DNA of 5,229 nucleotides from Chloroflexota bacterium (GTDB taxonomy: Bacteria; Chloroflexota; Limnocylindria; Limnocylindrales; CSP1-4). The position numbers and the translations under genes were made by a program. Shown piece by piece: positions 1 to 5,229 of the stretch. The notes under the pieces were generated by a model that was not told where the DNA came from, did no database searches, and worked only from the letters and a program-made list of their open reading frames with translations. The stretch spans positions 1 through 5,229 of the forward strand of contig JAJYDP010000398.1 of NCBI GenBank assembly GCA_021777365.1. Direction: 5' to 3'. Numbering within the stretch: the first letter of the stretch is position 1; each line of letters starts with the position of its first letter.

Positions 1-362
1 ACGATCGTGAGTCGCACCACCAGCCACTCCAGCTCGCCGGCCAGCAGGTCCCGCACCGTGAGCGGGGTGGCGAGCATCGCGTCGTAGAGCTTGTCCCAGA
101 CGATCTTGCCCATGATCGGGTACGTGGTCTCGAAGGCTGCCGTCTGCATGGCCTGCGCCGCGAGCAGCCCCGGCGCGAGGAACGCGAGGTACGAGACGCC
201 GCCGAGGGCCCCGGCGCCGCCCCGGTTCACGTAGCCGCCCAGGCCGATCCCCATCGCGGCGAGAAAGAGGATCGGCGAGACCAGCGAGCCGAGCACCGAC
301 CCGTGCCAGACCCGCCGGTAGACCATCAGGTTGTGCTCCAGGACCCGCGTGCCGATCGCCAT
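1..362 (-). CDS. ABC-2 type transporter permease, N-terminal part (cut by window edge)
   Basis: Integral membrane subunit of an ABC exporter, the likely partner of the ATPase just upstream. 120 residues are visible; members of this family usually have about 250-270, so roughly half lies beyond the left edge. After a short amphipathic start (MAIGTRVLEHNLMVYRRVW) come two hydrophobic segments, about residues 21-45 (SPILFLAAMGIGLGGY) and 56-77 (YLAFLAPGLLAAQAM). The loop carrying KLYDAMLATPLTVRDLLAGE (91-110) follows; the ATPL-x(4)-LLAGE pattern is typical of ABC-2/NodJ/DrrB permeases, where it lies in the coupling region. ATG 362 is the only usable start: the frame is closed upstream by the ATPase stop, and the five codons between contain no ATG, GTG or TTG. 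It begins 15 nt after the ATPase stop, so the two are surely co-transcribed. No clear Shine-Dalgarno precedes it, which suggests translational coupling. The exported substrate cannot be read from sequence. Confidence 0.9.
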   Translation of the reverse strand, partial: MAIGTRVLEHNLMVYRRVWHGSVLGSLVSPILFLAAMGIGLGGYVNRGGAGALGGVSYLAFLAPGLLAAQAMQTAAFETTYPIMGKIVWDKLYDAMLATPLTVRDLLAGELEWLVVRLTI

Positions 363-377
363 GACGCCCGCGCCTGC

Positions 378-1355
378 TCAGTCGACCAGGGAGCGGCCCG
401 TCAGCCGCAGGAAGACATCCTCGAGGGAGCTGCGACGGACCAGCACGCTCTCGGGCCGCACGCCGCGCGCATGCACGCCCTCCGCCGCCTCCTCCCCGTC
501 ATCGGCGTAGAGGAGCACCCGGTCGGGCAGCCACTCCACGCGGTCCGCGAGCCCCTCCAGCCGACCGTCCAGCGACTCCTGCACCCCGGGCGGGAACCGC
601 AGCTCGGCCACCTCGCGGCTCGAATACCGCGCGATCAGGTCGCGGGGAGATCCTTCCGCGACGATGCGCGCCTTGTCCATCACCACCAGCCGGTCGCAGA
701 GCTGCTCCGCCTCGTCCATGTAGTGCGTGGTGAGGACGAGCGTCACGCCGCGCTGCTTGAGGCGGTACAGGCGGTCCCAGAGGAGGTGCCGTGCCTGCGG
801 ATCCAGCCCCGTGGTGGGCTCGTCGAGCAGCAGGAGGTCGGGCTCGTTGATCAGCGACCGGGCGATGGTGAGCCGTCGCTTCATGCCGCCCGACAGCGGC
901 TCCACCCGGTCGCCGGCCCGATCGCCCAGCTGCACGAACTCGAGCAGATCGCCCGCGCGGCGCAATGCCTCCCGCCGGCTCAGGTCGAAGTACCGGCCGT
1001 AGATCAGCAGGTTCTCGCGGACCGTCAGCTCCATGTCGAGGGTGTCCGCCTGGGGCACCACGCCCAGGCGCGCCCGGATCCGCGGGCCGTCCCTGCGCGG
1101 GTCGAGCCCGAGCACCCGGAGCGAGCCGGAGGTCACGGGCGAGACGCACCCGATCATCCGCATCGTCGAGGTCTTGCCGGCGCCGTTCGGCCCGAGAAAG
1201 CCGAACGCCTCGCCGGGAGCGACGTCGAAGTCGATCGCGTCGACCGCGGTGAACGACCCGAACCGCTTGGTGAGCGCACGGGCCTCGATGAGCGGCGAGA
1301 GCGCCGGCGCACCGGCGGACGGCACGACGGCCGCGGCGGCGTCGAGGTGGGGCAT
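378..1355 (-). CDS. ABC exporter ATP-binding subunit, NodI/DrrA-like
   Basis: Cytoplasmic ATPase that powers the adjacent ABC-2 permease; family members export drugs, lipids or oligosaccharides. The 325-residue protein has the full motif set: Walker A GPNGAGKT (55-62), Q-loop Gln102 (VVPQ), signature LSGGM (154-158), Walker B LLLLDE (174-179), D-loop GLDP (183-186) and switch His211 (TTH). The run from the signature to RLVVMDKARIVAEGSP is very close to the NodI/DrrA style. After about residue 245 there is an accessory C-terminal domain ending in SSLEDVFLRLTGRSL, the usual tail of this subfamily, so the gene is complete. The first 22 residues are an Ala/Pro-rich extension before the domain begins at LIEARALTKRFG. 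ATG 1355 has no Shine-Dalgarno in front of it (CAGCCTCCC), and GTG codon 11 is an alternative. A leaderless message is possible. A drug-efflux or glycolipid-export role is a guess. Confidence 0.95.
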   Translation of the reverse strand: MPHLDAAAAVVPSAGAPALSPLIEARALTKRFGSFTAVDAIDFDVAPGEAFGFLGPNGAGKTSTMRMIGCVSPVTSGSLRVLGLDPRRDGPRIRARLGVVPQADTLDMELTVRENLLIYGRYFDLSRREALRRAGDLLEFVQLGDRAGDRVEPLSGGMKRRLTIARSLINEPDLLLLDEPTTGLDPQARHLLWDRLYRLKQRGVTLVLTTHYMDEAEQLCDRLVVMDKARIVAEGSPRDLIARYSSREVAELRFPPGVQESLDGRLEGLADRVEWLPDRVLLYADDGEEAAEGVHARGVRPESVLVRRSSLEDVFLRLTGRSLVD

Positions 1356-1424
1356 GGGAGGCTGATGGTACGCCGGGCGGGGAGCCTGACGCGGGGAACG
1401 GCCGCGAACCGGCAGAATGGCCGC
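1356..1424. promoter_or_regulatory. Divergent intergenic spacer with candidate promoters
   Basis: These 69 bp separate two divergently transcribed genes and must hold both start regions. On the minus strand, TACCAT (1370 down to 1365) fits the TAnnnT pattern of a -10 box. It sits 9 nt before the ATPase ATG, so the transcript would be nearly or fully leaderless, which agrees with the missing Shine-Dalgarno. On the plus strand, CAGAAT (1413-1418) matches four of six bases of TATAAT and ends 6 nt before GTG 1425, again a leaderless arrangement. No convincing -35 box is visible for either. All of this is pattern reading only. Confidence 0.3.
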
Positions 1425-2582
1425 GTGTCACGTCTCAGTGAGCGGCACCGGCAGCCGGCCTCCACGGCCGCCGTGCTCGTCGCCGGCACGCTGCCCAACC
1501 GGCTCCTCCGCGCCGGACTCGCGGGCGCCGCCGCATGGTCGAGCCTGGCCACGGCGTCCGCGCTCCTGCGCACCTATCCCCTGGCGGTCGACCTGCAGAT
1601 TCCGATGCAGGCCGCGGAGCGCTGGATCCACGGCGCTGCGCCGTACCTCGCCTCGAGCTTTCAGGTCACGGACGGCACAGGCCAGCCGTTCCTGTACCCT
1701 CCGTTCCTGCTCCCGGTCCTCGCCCCGTTCGCGATCATGTCGCAGGGCATCGTCACGCTGGCCTGGGCGCTCGTCTGCGTCTCGGCTGCCGCCTGGACCT
1801 GCCGGCGGCTCGGGATCCCCTGGTGGGCATGGCCGTTCGTCCTCGCCTGGCCGCCGTTCGCCGAGGCGCTGCTGGGGCTCAACGTCCAGGTGCTGCTCTT
1901 CGCCGCGTACGTGGCGCTCTTCTTCGATCCTCCGGTGGGCGCCGCCCGGCTGCGCGATCACGAGCTCGCAGGCGACTCGAGACCGGCCATCGTGGACGGC
2001 TCCCTCGGGGTCATCGTCGCCGTCCTGAAGACGTCCCAGGTCCACTCGTGGGTCTACCTGCTGCGGCGCCGCCGGCGTGCGGCCGTCCTGGGCGTCACCG
2101 CGGCCGCCCTCTTCGTGCTCGTCACGCTCCCGCTGACGGGTCTGGGCCTCTGGGTCGACTGGCTGGAGCAGCTGCGACGCGCCGCCCAGCCAGGGCTCGC
2201 GGTCGGCGGGATCTCCCTGCAGCACCTCGTCCCGCTGCCGGTCGGGCTGGCCATCTCCGCCGCGACCGTGCTCCTCGTGTTCGCGGTCCCGCGCCGGCAT
2301 GCGGGCGCCTGGATCGGCCTGCTGACCCTCGTCGGTTCACCCGATCTGCACGTCTTCGGGCTGCTCTTCGCGCTGCCGGCGATACTGACGGTCCGCCGGG
2401 AGGTCGGCCTGGCGGCCGCCTTCGCGATCGGCCTCTACACCACCGAGGGGTCGTGGGTCGGGGTCGGGCTGGTGGCGGGCGCCCTGCTGCTCTCGGCCCG
2501 ATGGGAAGGGCTGCTCGAGCCCCGCGTTCCCGGCCACGCCCGGGGAACCCCGGAGGACCATCGCGCCCAGGGCGCGGGCTGA
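1425..2582 (+). CDS. Polytopic membrane glycosyltransferase-like protein, GT87/DUF2029 family
   Basis: Probable GT-C fold glycosyltransferase; characterised GT87 relatives are polyprenyl-phosphate-mannose-dependent mannosyltransferases acting on the outer face of the membrane. From GTG 1425 it is 385 residues, somewhat short for the family. An N-terminal hydrophobic segment (about 27-49) leads to the loop AVDLQIPMQAAERWIHGAAPY (54-74), whose Asp56 and G-x-x-Y pattern match the family's active-site loop. Then comes YPPFLLPVLAPFA (91-103), a hallmark, and further hydrophobic segments around 107-124, 134-167, 192-203, 216-241, 264-288, 295-320, 326-339 and 345-357. SPDLHVFGLLFALPA (305-319) corresponds to the family's SP-x(3)-H region. 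Two usual motifs look altered: LNVQVLL where GQ-x-N-LL is common, and LKTSQ where K-x-x-P is common. The start is uncertain: ATG 1365 and GTG 1473 are in frame. ATG 1365 has GGGAGG only 3 nt away and would nearly abut the divergent gene. The last 20 residues are charged and low in hydrophobicity. The sugar donor and acceptor are unknown. Confidence 0.72.
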   Translation: MSRLSERHRQPASTAAVLVAGTLPNRLLRAGLAGAAAWSSLATASALLRTYPLAVDLQIPMQAAERWIHGAAPYLASSFQVTDGTGQPFLYPPFLLPVLAPFAIMSQGIVTLAWALVCVSAAAWTCRRLGIPWWAWPFVLAWPPFAEALLGLNVQVLLFAAYVALFFDPPVGAARLRDHELAGDSRPAIVDGSLGVIVAVLKTSQVHSWVYLLRRRRRAAVLGVTAAALFVLVTLPLTGLGLWVDWLEQLRRAAQPGLAVGGISLQHLVPLPVGLAISAATVLLVFAVPRRHAGAWIGLLTLVGSPDLHVFGLLFALPAILTVRREVGLAAAFAIGLYTTEGSWVGVGLVAGALLLSARWEGLLEPRVPGHARGTPEDHRAQGAG

Positions 2583-2721
2583 CGGTTCCTGGGCGACCAC
2601 CGCCCTGCCCGCGTCGGTGTCCGGGGATCCGACGGAGTCGCCGATCGGCGGCGCGGGAGCGTTGCCGGCGCAGTCGATGCCGCTCCTGATCGCGTTCGTC
2701 GCGATTCTGCTCGCAGGGCTT

Positions 2722-2763
2722 GGTACCATTGCCCGCAACGTCGTCGCAATGCCTGCCGGTACC
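2722..2763. repeat. Split inverted repeat overlapping a candidate -10 box
   Basis: GGTACC at 2722-2727 can pair with GGTACC at 2758-2763. Immediately inside it, CATTGC (2727-2732) pairs with GCAATG (2746-2751); base 2727 is shared by both options. The result is an interrupted stem of about 11 bp with a 6-nt one-sided bulge (CCTGCC) and a 13-nt loop. It could be a transcription factor operator or an RNA hairpin in the leader of the lysozyme gene. The pairing is directly visible; the function is inference. Confidence 0.4.
2724..2729 (+). promoter_or_regulatory. Candidate -10 box (TACCAT) for the GH25 gene
   Basis: TACCAT fits TAnnnT and is part of GTACCAT, the same heptamer found before the ABC ATPase gene on the other strand. 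Transcription would start near 2736 and leave a leader of about 130 nt before the lysozyme ATG. No good -35 match lies 16-18 bp upstream (GCGATT at the 17-bp position), so the call is weak. Confidence 0.25.
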
Positions 2764-2856
2764 GGGGGCCCGTGCCACTCCCGGCGCCGGGCGGAAGCAC
2801 CGCGTTCGGCCACTTCGGCCCTCGCGGCGCAGCCGCCTCGTCCGGACCGCGAGCAC

Positions 2857-2862
2857 GGGAGA
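2857..2862 (+). promoter_or_regulatory. Shine-Dalgarno site deciding the GH25 start
   Basis: GGGAGA lies 6 nt before ATG 2869, a normal spacing. It is the only clear ribosome-binding site in the window. It places the start directly before a classic signal peptide, which argues against the much longer in-frame extension that could begin at GTG 2617. Confidence 0.75.
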
Positions 2863-2868
2863 AACCGA

Positions 2869-4791
2869 ATGCAGAACCTGCATCGCCGGTGGCTCCCGGC
2901 CCTCGCCGCAGTGCTCCTCGTGCTGGCCCTGTTCCCCCTGGTGACGAGCGGAGTCGCCGCCGATACCGGTTACGCCGCCAGCTGCACCGTCCACCTGCGG
3001 GCATCGCCCTCCACGTCCGCAACGTCGCTCGTGTCGATGCCGGCCGGGACCGTGGTCTCCACCGTGGGCACCGTGGCGGGCGGGTCGTGGTCGGCCACGT
3101 GCGTGACGTCCGTCTCGGGCAGCACCTGGTACGCGATCACGGCCGTCAACGGCGCGAGCGTCTCGTCCCTGTTCGGCGTGAGCGTGGCGTACGCGGCCAC
3201 AGGGCTGTTCCAGCCGTCGACATCGCCGCCCCCCACTCCGCCGACCTACCTCGAGGGGATCGACGCCAGCCACTACCAGGGGACGGTCAACTGGCCGGCC
3301 GTCGCCAGCGCCGGCAAGCGCTTCGTGGTGATGAAGGCCACCGAGGGGCAGACCTACGTCGATCCGACCTACGCGGCCAATCACGCCGCGGCCCGCGCGG
3401 CCGGGCTGCTGGTCTCGGCCTACCACTTTGCCGATCCTTCGAGCTCCCCGGATGACGCGGTCCTCCAGGCCGACTGGTTCGTCAACAACGCGTACCTGCT
3501 TCCCGGCGACCTGGTCCCGGCGCTCGATCTCGAGCAGACCGGCGGTCTGTCCACGGCCGCGCTGCAGGCCTGGGTCGGCGCGTGGCTGGGCGAGGTCTAT
3601 GCGAAGCTCGGCGTGCGGCCGATGATCTACACGAGCCCGACATTCTGGACGAACAACATGGGCGACACGGCGACGTTCGCCAGCGAGGGGTACGCCGTCC
3701 TGTGGATCGCCCACTGGGCGACGACGACGCCGACCGTCCCCGCCGGCAACTGGGGCGGGCATGGCTGGACGTTCTGGCAGTACTCCAACTGCGGCTCCGT
3801 CCTGGGGATCTCCGGCTGCGTCGACCTCGATCGGTACAACGGCACGGACCTGTCGCCGGTCTCGTTCAACTACACGTATGTCCCGCCGCCCACCGTCACG
3901 CCCCCCAACGCGCCTCCCGTCCTCGCCACCATCACGCCCAACACCGCGCCGGCCGGTGGCGCTGACCTGGACCTGACGATCCAGGGGGCCAACTTCGCCT
4001 CGGGAGTCTCCACGGCCTACTGGAATGGAACCGCGCTCTCCACGGCCTTCGACTCGCCCACGCAGTTGACCGCCGTGGTGCCGGCCGCGCTCACCGCCAT
4101 GCCCGGCGCCGGCTCCGTGACAGTCCTGAACCAGCCGCCCGGCGGCGGAAGCAGCGTCCCCGCGACGTTCACCGTCACCGTCCCCGCGGCGCAACTCGGC
4201 ATCACGGCGGGCACGAACGTGATCGCCTGGGGCCAGCCGGTGACGCTCGCCGTCCAGTTCGGGCAGAACGGCGCCAACCGCACCGTGTCGCTGCAGCGCA
4301 TGCAGCAGAACGAGTCCCAGTGGTCGGACATCGCCACCGCCACCACGGACGCCACGGGGCGCGCCACGTTCACCTACACGCCGCCCGTCAACACGCAGTT
4401 CCGGGCGGTCTACGCGGGCACGCCCGACCTGGGCCCGGGTGCGAGCACGCCGGTTCGCGCGGTGGTGCGCCAGCTCATCGTGCTGCGCCCGACCAACCTG
4501 GGCCAGGTCAGGAGCATGCCGGCCGGAACGAGGGTCACCTTCACGGCCACCGTCCGCCCGATCGGTCCGACCCTGGCGCCGGCAAAGGTGACCTTCCAGT
4601 TCTGGCGCCAGGTGAGCGAGCGCTGGGTCTTCTTCACCAAGCGTGACGTGTATGCGGACACCAGCGGACGGGCGAGCTGGACCTGGACGTTCAGCTCCCG
4701 CGGGCCGTGGTACGTGCGCGCCGTCGCCGACCCGACCGGGACGAACGCGAACAGCTACTGGACCCCGCCGGAGCGGTACTCGATCTTCTAG
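2869..4791 (+). CDS. Secreted multidomain GH25 lysozyme (SH3b - GH25 - IPT/TIG - Ig-like x2)
   Basis: Secreted muramidase expected to cleave the N-acetylmuramic acid to N-acetylglucosamine beta-1,4 bond of peptidoglycan. The 640 residues begin with a signal peptide: basic MQNLHRRW, a hydrophobic core to about residue 25, then SGVAA with cleavage near 30-31. Residues 38-111 look like a bacterial SH3 domain (LRASPSTSATSLVSMPAGT), a likely wall-binding module. A Pro/Ser/Thr linker (115-126) leads to the GH25 domain (129-328), with GIDASHYQG (130-138), MKATEG (155-160), SAYHF (183-187), LDLEQ (219-223), WIAHW (279-283), WQYS (303-306) and VDLDRYNG (318-325). Asp132, Asp220, Glu222 and Asp319 or Asp321 match the family's active-site acidic residues, so it should be active. 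An IPT/TIG domain follows (about 349-438: ITPNTAPAGG, LTIQGANF, YWNGTAL), then two related Ig-like modules (about 443-533 and 535-640). The only cysteines in the mature chain are two close pairs, 39/78 and 308/317, suggesting one disulfide per domain. No LPXTG or membrane anchor is present. A role in wall remodelling or in attacking other bacteria is equally open. Confidence 0.93.
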   Translation: MQNLHRRWLPALAAVLLVLALFPLVTSGVAADTGYAASCTVHLRASPSTSATSLVSMPAGTVVSTVGTVAGGSWSATCVTSVSGSTWYAITAVNGASVSSLFGVSVAYAATGLFQPSTSPPPTPPTYLEGIDASHYQGTVNWPAVASAGKRFVVMKATEGQTYVDPTYAANHAAARAAGLLVSAYHFADPSSSPDDAVLQADWFVNNAYLLPGDLVPALDLEQTGGLSTAALQAWVGAWLGEVYAKLGVRPMIYTSPTFWTNNMGDTATFASEGYAVLWIAHWATTTPTVPAGNWGGHGWTFWQYSNCGSVLGISGCVDLDRYNGTDLSPVSFNYTYVPPPTVTPPNAPPVLATITPNTAPAGGADLDLTIQGANFASGVSTAYWNGTALSTAFDSPTQLTAVVPAALTAMPGAGSVTVLNQPPGGGSSVPATFTVTVPAAQLGITAGTNVIAWGQPVTLAVQFGQNGANRTVSLQRMQQNESQWSDIATATTDATGRATFTYTPPVNTQFRAVYAGTPDLGPGASTPVRAVVRQLIVLRPTNLGQVRSMPAGTRVTFTATVRPIGPTLAPAKVTFQFWRQVSERWVFFTKRDVYADTSGRASWTWTFSSRGPWYVRAVADPTGTNANSYWTPPERYSIF

Positions 4792-4835
4792 GCTGGCGCC
4801 TCCCCGGCCGGCGCCTCCCCGGCCGGCGCCAGCCT
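4790..4835. terminator. Inverted repeat between convergent genes, likely bidirectional terminator
   Basis: AGGCTGGCGCC (4790-4800) is the exact reverse complement of GGCGCCAGCCT (4825-4835), an 11-bp perfect stem rich in G and C around a 24-nt centre. It begins inside the lysozyme stop codon (TAG at 4789-4791) and lies 60 bp beyond the end of the convergent gene, so it could serve both. No T-tract follows on either strand, so a classical Rho-independent terminator is not complete. U-tract-free terminators are often proposed for GC-rich bacteria. Confidence 0.5.
4795..4830 (+). repeat. 15-bp tandem repeat, 2.4 copies
   Basis: GGCGCCTCCCCGGCC occurs twice back to back (4795-4809 and 4810-4824), followed by the first six bases of a third copy (GGCGCC, 4825-4830). 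It forms the centre and inner arms of the terminator-like hairpin. CGCCTCCCC in each copy is also complementary to GGGGAGGCG at 4852-4860, giving an alternative 9-bp stem. Copy-number variation by slippage is plausible. Confidence 0.85.
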
Positions 4836-4895
4836 CCGCGGCGCACGAACGGGGGAGGCGGCGAGATCACCGCTGCGGCGGCCGGTGCTCCTCGC

Positions 4896-5229
4896 TCAGG
4901 ACCCGCCGAACATCACCCTGGCCCAGGTGCGCCCTCCATCGCGTGTCATGTAGAGCACGCCCACGCCCTCTCCGCTGCCGGTTCCCGCGCCCGACTCGGT
5001 GAGGGCGACGCCCTGGGTGGCTGTGGTGACGCCCAGGTACGTGAAGGTGGCCGCCTGAGAGCCCGGCTGGCCGACCTGCAGCACGCTCTGCCAGGTGCGG
5101 CCCTCGTCGAACGTGGCGGCGATCACGGACCCCTGCTGCGTGGTCCCGGCCACCAGGACGGATCCCACTCCCGGGCTCCCCACCGCAGCAGCGCCATCGA
5201 GCGGTAGGGCGGTCTCGGTCTCGGCGAAC
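4896..5229 (-). CDS. Asp-box (BNR-type) beta-propeller protein, C-terminal fragment
   Basis: The reading frame is open from the right edge to TGA at 4898-4896, giving 110 visible residues; the true start lies outside the window. A GTG inside it (5183) is not needed. Two Asp-box motifs of the S/T-x-D-x-G-x-T-W type are seen: TFDEGRTW and TRDGGRTW, about 50 residues apart. They are embedded in beta-rich Gly/Val/Thr sequence such as GSVLVAGTT, FTYLGVTTATQGVAL and GVGVLYM. This pattern is known from sialidase-like and YCF48/Hcf136-like propellers, and from many secreted or lipoprotein-type bacterial proteins of unknown role. The Asp-box is structural and does not imply sialidase activity. The protein ends shortly after the last box (ARVMFGGS), consistent with the closing blade. 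It converges on the lysozyme gene. No more precise function can be given. Confidence 0.8.
   Translation of the reverse strand, partial: FAETETALPLDGAAAVGSPGVGSVLVAGTTQQGSVIAATFDEGRTWQSVLQVGQPGSQAATFTYLGVTTATQGVALTESGAGTGSGEGVGVLYMTRDGGRTWARVMFGGS

Larger units (their letters stand above)
2583..2868 (+). other. 286-bp intergenic region before the GH25 gene
   Basis: No convincing complete gene lies here. In the reading frame of the downstream lysozyme the whole interval is open. It encodes a Pro/Ser/Thr-rich stretch and then a membrane-helix-like string (MPLLIAFVAILLAGLGTIA, about 2677-2733), followed by Arg/Pro-rich sequence without protein character. A GTG at 2617 could begin it but has no good Shine-Dalgarno. 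The middle contains a candidate -10 box and an inverted repeat, listed separately. Further toward the gene are a 12-bp palindrome CCCGGCGCCGGG (2780-2791) and a small GCGGC-GCA-GCCGC hairpin (2824-2836). I looked for c-di-AMP, c-di-GMP and cobalamin riboswitch signatures and recognised none. Confidence 0.5.

Noticed and set aside
303..1424. Upstream extension of the GT87 reading frame, antisense to the ATPase gene
   Set aside because: The opposite strand encodes an ABC ATPase with all motifs; the plus-strand translation is Arg/Pro/His-rich low-complexity, as expected for the antisense of GC-rich coding DNA.
1428..2300. 290-codon minus-strand open frame antisense to GT87
   Set aside because: Charged, repetitive Arg/Glu/Asp/Gly composition is the mirror of a hydrophobic membrane protein; no motif seen.
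2780..2791. 12-bp palindrome CCCGGCGCCGGG as an operator
   Set aside because: Palindromes made only of G and C are frequent by chance at this base composition; no second copy or spacing supports a binding site.
2617..2868. N-terminal extension of the lysozyme starting at GTG 2617
   Set aside because: A good Shine-Dalgarno and a textbook signal peptide occur at ATG 2869; the extension would put a helix and a disordered Arg/Pro stretch before the signal peptide.
2730..2868. Riboswitch (c-di-AMP, c-di-GMP or other) in the lysozyme leader
   Set aside because: Wall hydrolase genes often have such leaders, so I looked, but the conserved core strings of these classes are not visible; only generic GC-rich hairpins are.
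2122..4194. 690-codon minus-strand open frame antisense to the GT87 and lysozyme genes
   Set aside because: Its translation is Arg/Gly/Asp-rich without any domain, and it covers two well-supported genes and a spacer on the other strand.
4643..5207. Plus-strand open frames running through the end of the lysozyme and the convergent gene
   Set aside because: They are Arg/Pro/Gly-rich shadows; the minus strand here carries two Asp-box motifs in one frame.

Overview
The window is very GC-rich DNA, with strong G/C preference at third codon positions. It carries four or five ordinary bacterial protein genes: two complete and three that need comment or run off an edge. The mix suggests a GC-rich, probably monoderm-type bacterium. 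It holds a NodI/DrrA-type drug or lipid exporter, a GT87 membrane glycosyltransferase, a secreted GH25 muramidase with Ig-like domains, and an Asp-box propeller protein. Environmental Chloroflexota (for example Limnocylindria-like lineages) or Actinobacteria would fit. This placement is inference from style and gene content; there is no rRNA or marker gene to settle it.

Layout. On the minus strand, 1355 down to 1 is an ABC exporter operon: a complete ATPase (378..1355) followed 15 nt later by an ABC-2 permease cut off by the left edge (1..362). A 69-bp divergent spacer (1356..1424) separates it from a plus-strand polytopic glycosyltransferase-like protein of the GT87/DUF2029 type (1425..2582). 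A 286-bp spacer (2583..2868) then holds a promoter-like GTACCAT, a split inverted repeat, and an open in-frame stretch that reads like a membrane helix. A clear Shine-Dalgarno follows, and then a 640-residue secreted protein (2869..4791) made of signal peptide, SH3b, GH25 lysozyme, IPT/TIG and two further Ig-like modules. Its stop codon runs into a perfect 11-bp inverted repeat built around a 15-bp tandem repeat, a likely bidirectional terminator. The convergent last gene (4896..5229, minus) is the C-terminal part of an Asp-box/BNR-type beta-propeller protein.

Functionally the window looks like ordinary cell-envelope territory: export, membrane-embedded glycosyl transfer, wall hydrolysis and an extracytoplasmic repeat protein. 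There is no evidence that the genes form one pathway. I see no mobile element, CRISPR array, tRNA or rRNA, and no clear new system. The most unusual items are the domain architecture of the GH25 protein, the structured spacer in front of it, the repeat hairpin fused to its stop codon, and an ATPase and permease that share one reading frame with a single stop between them.
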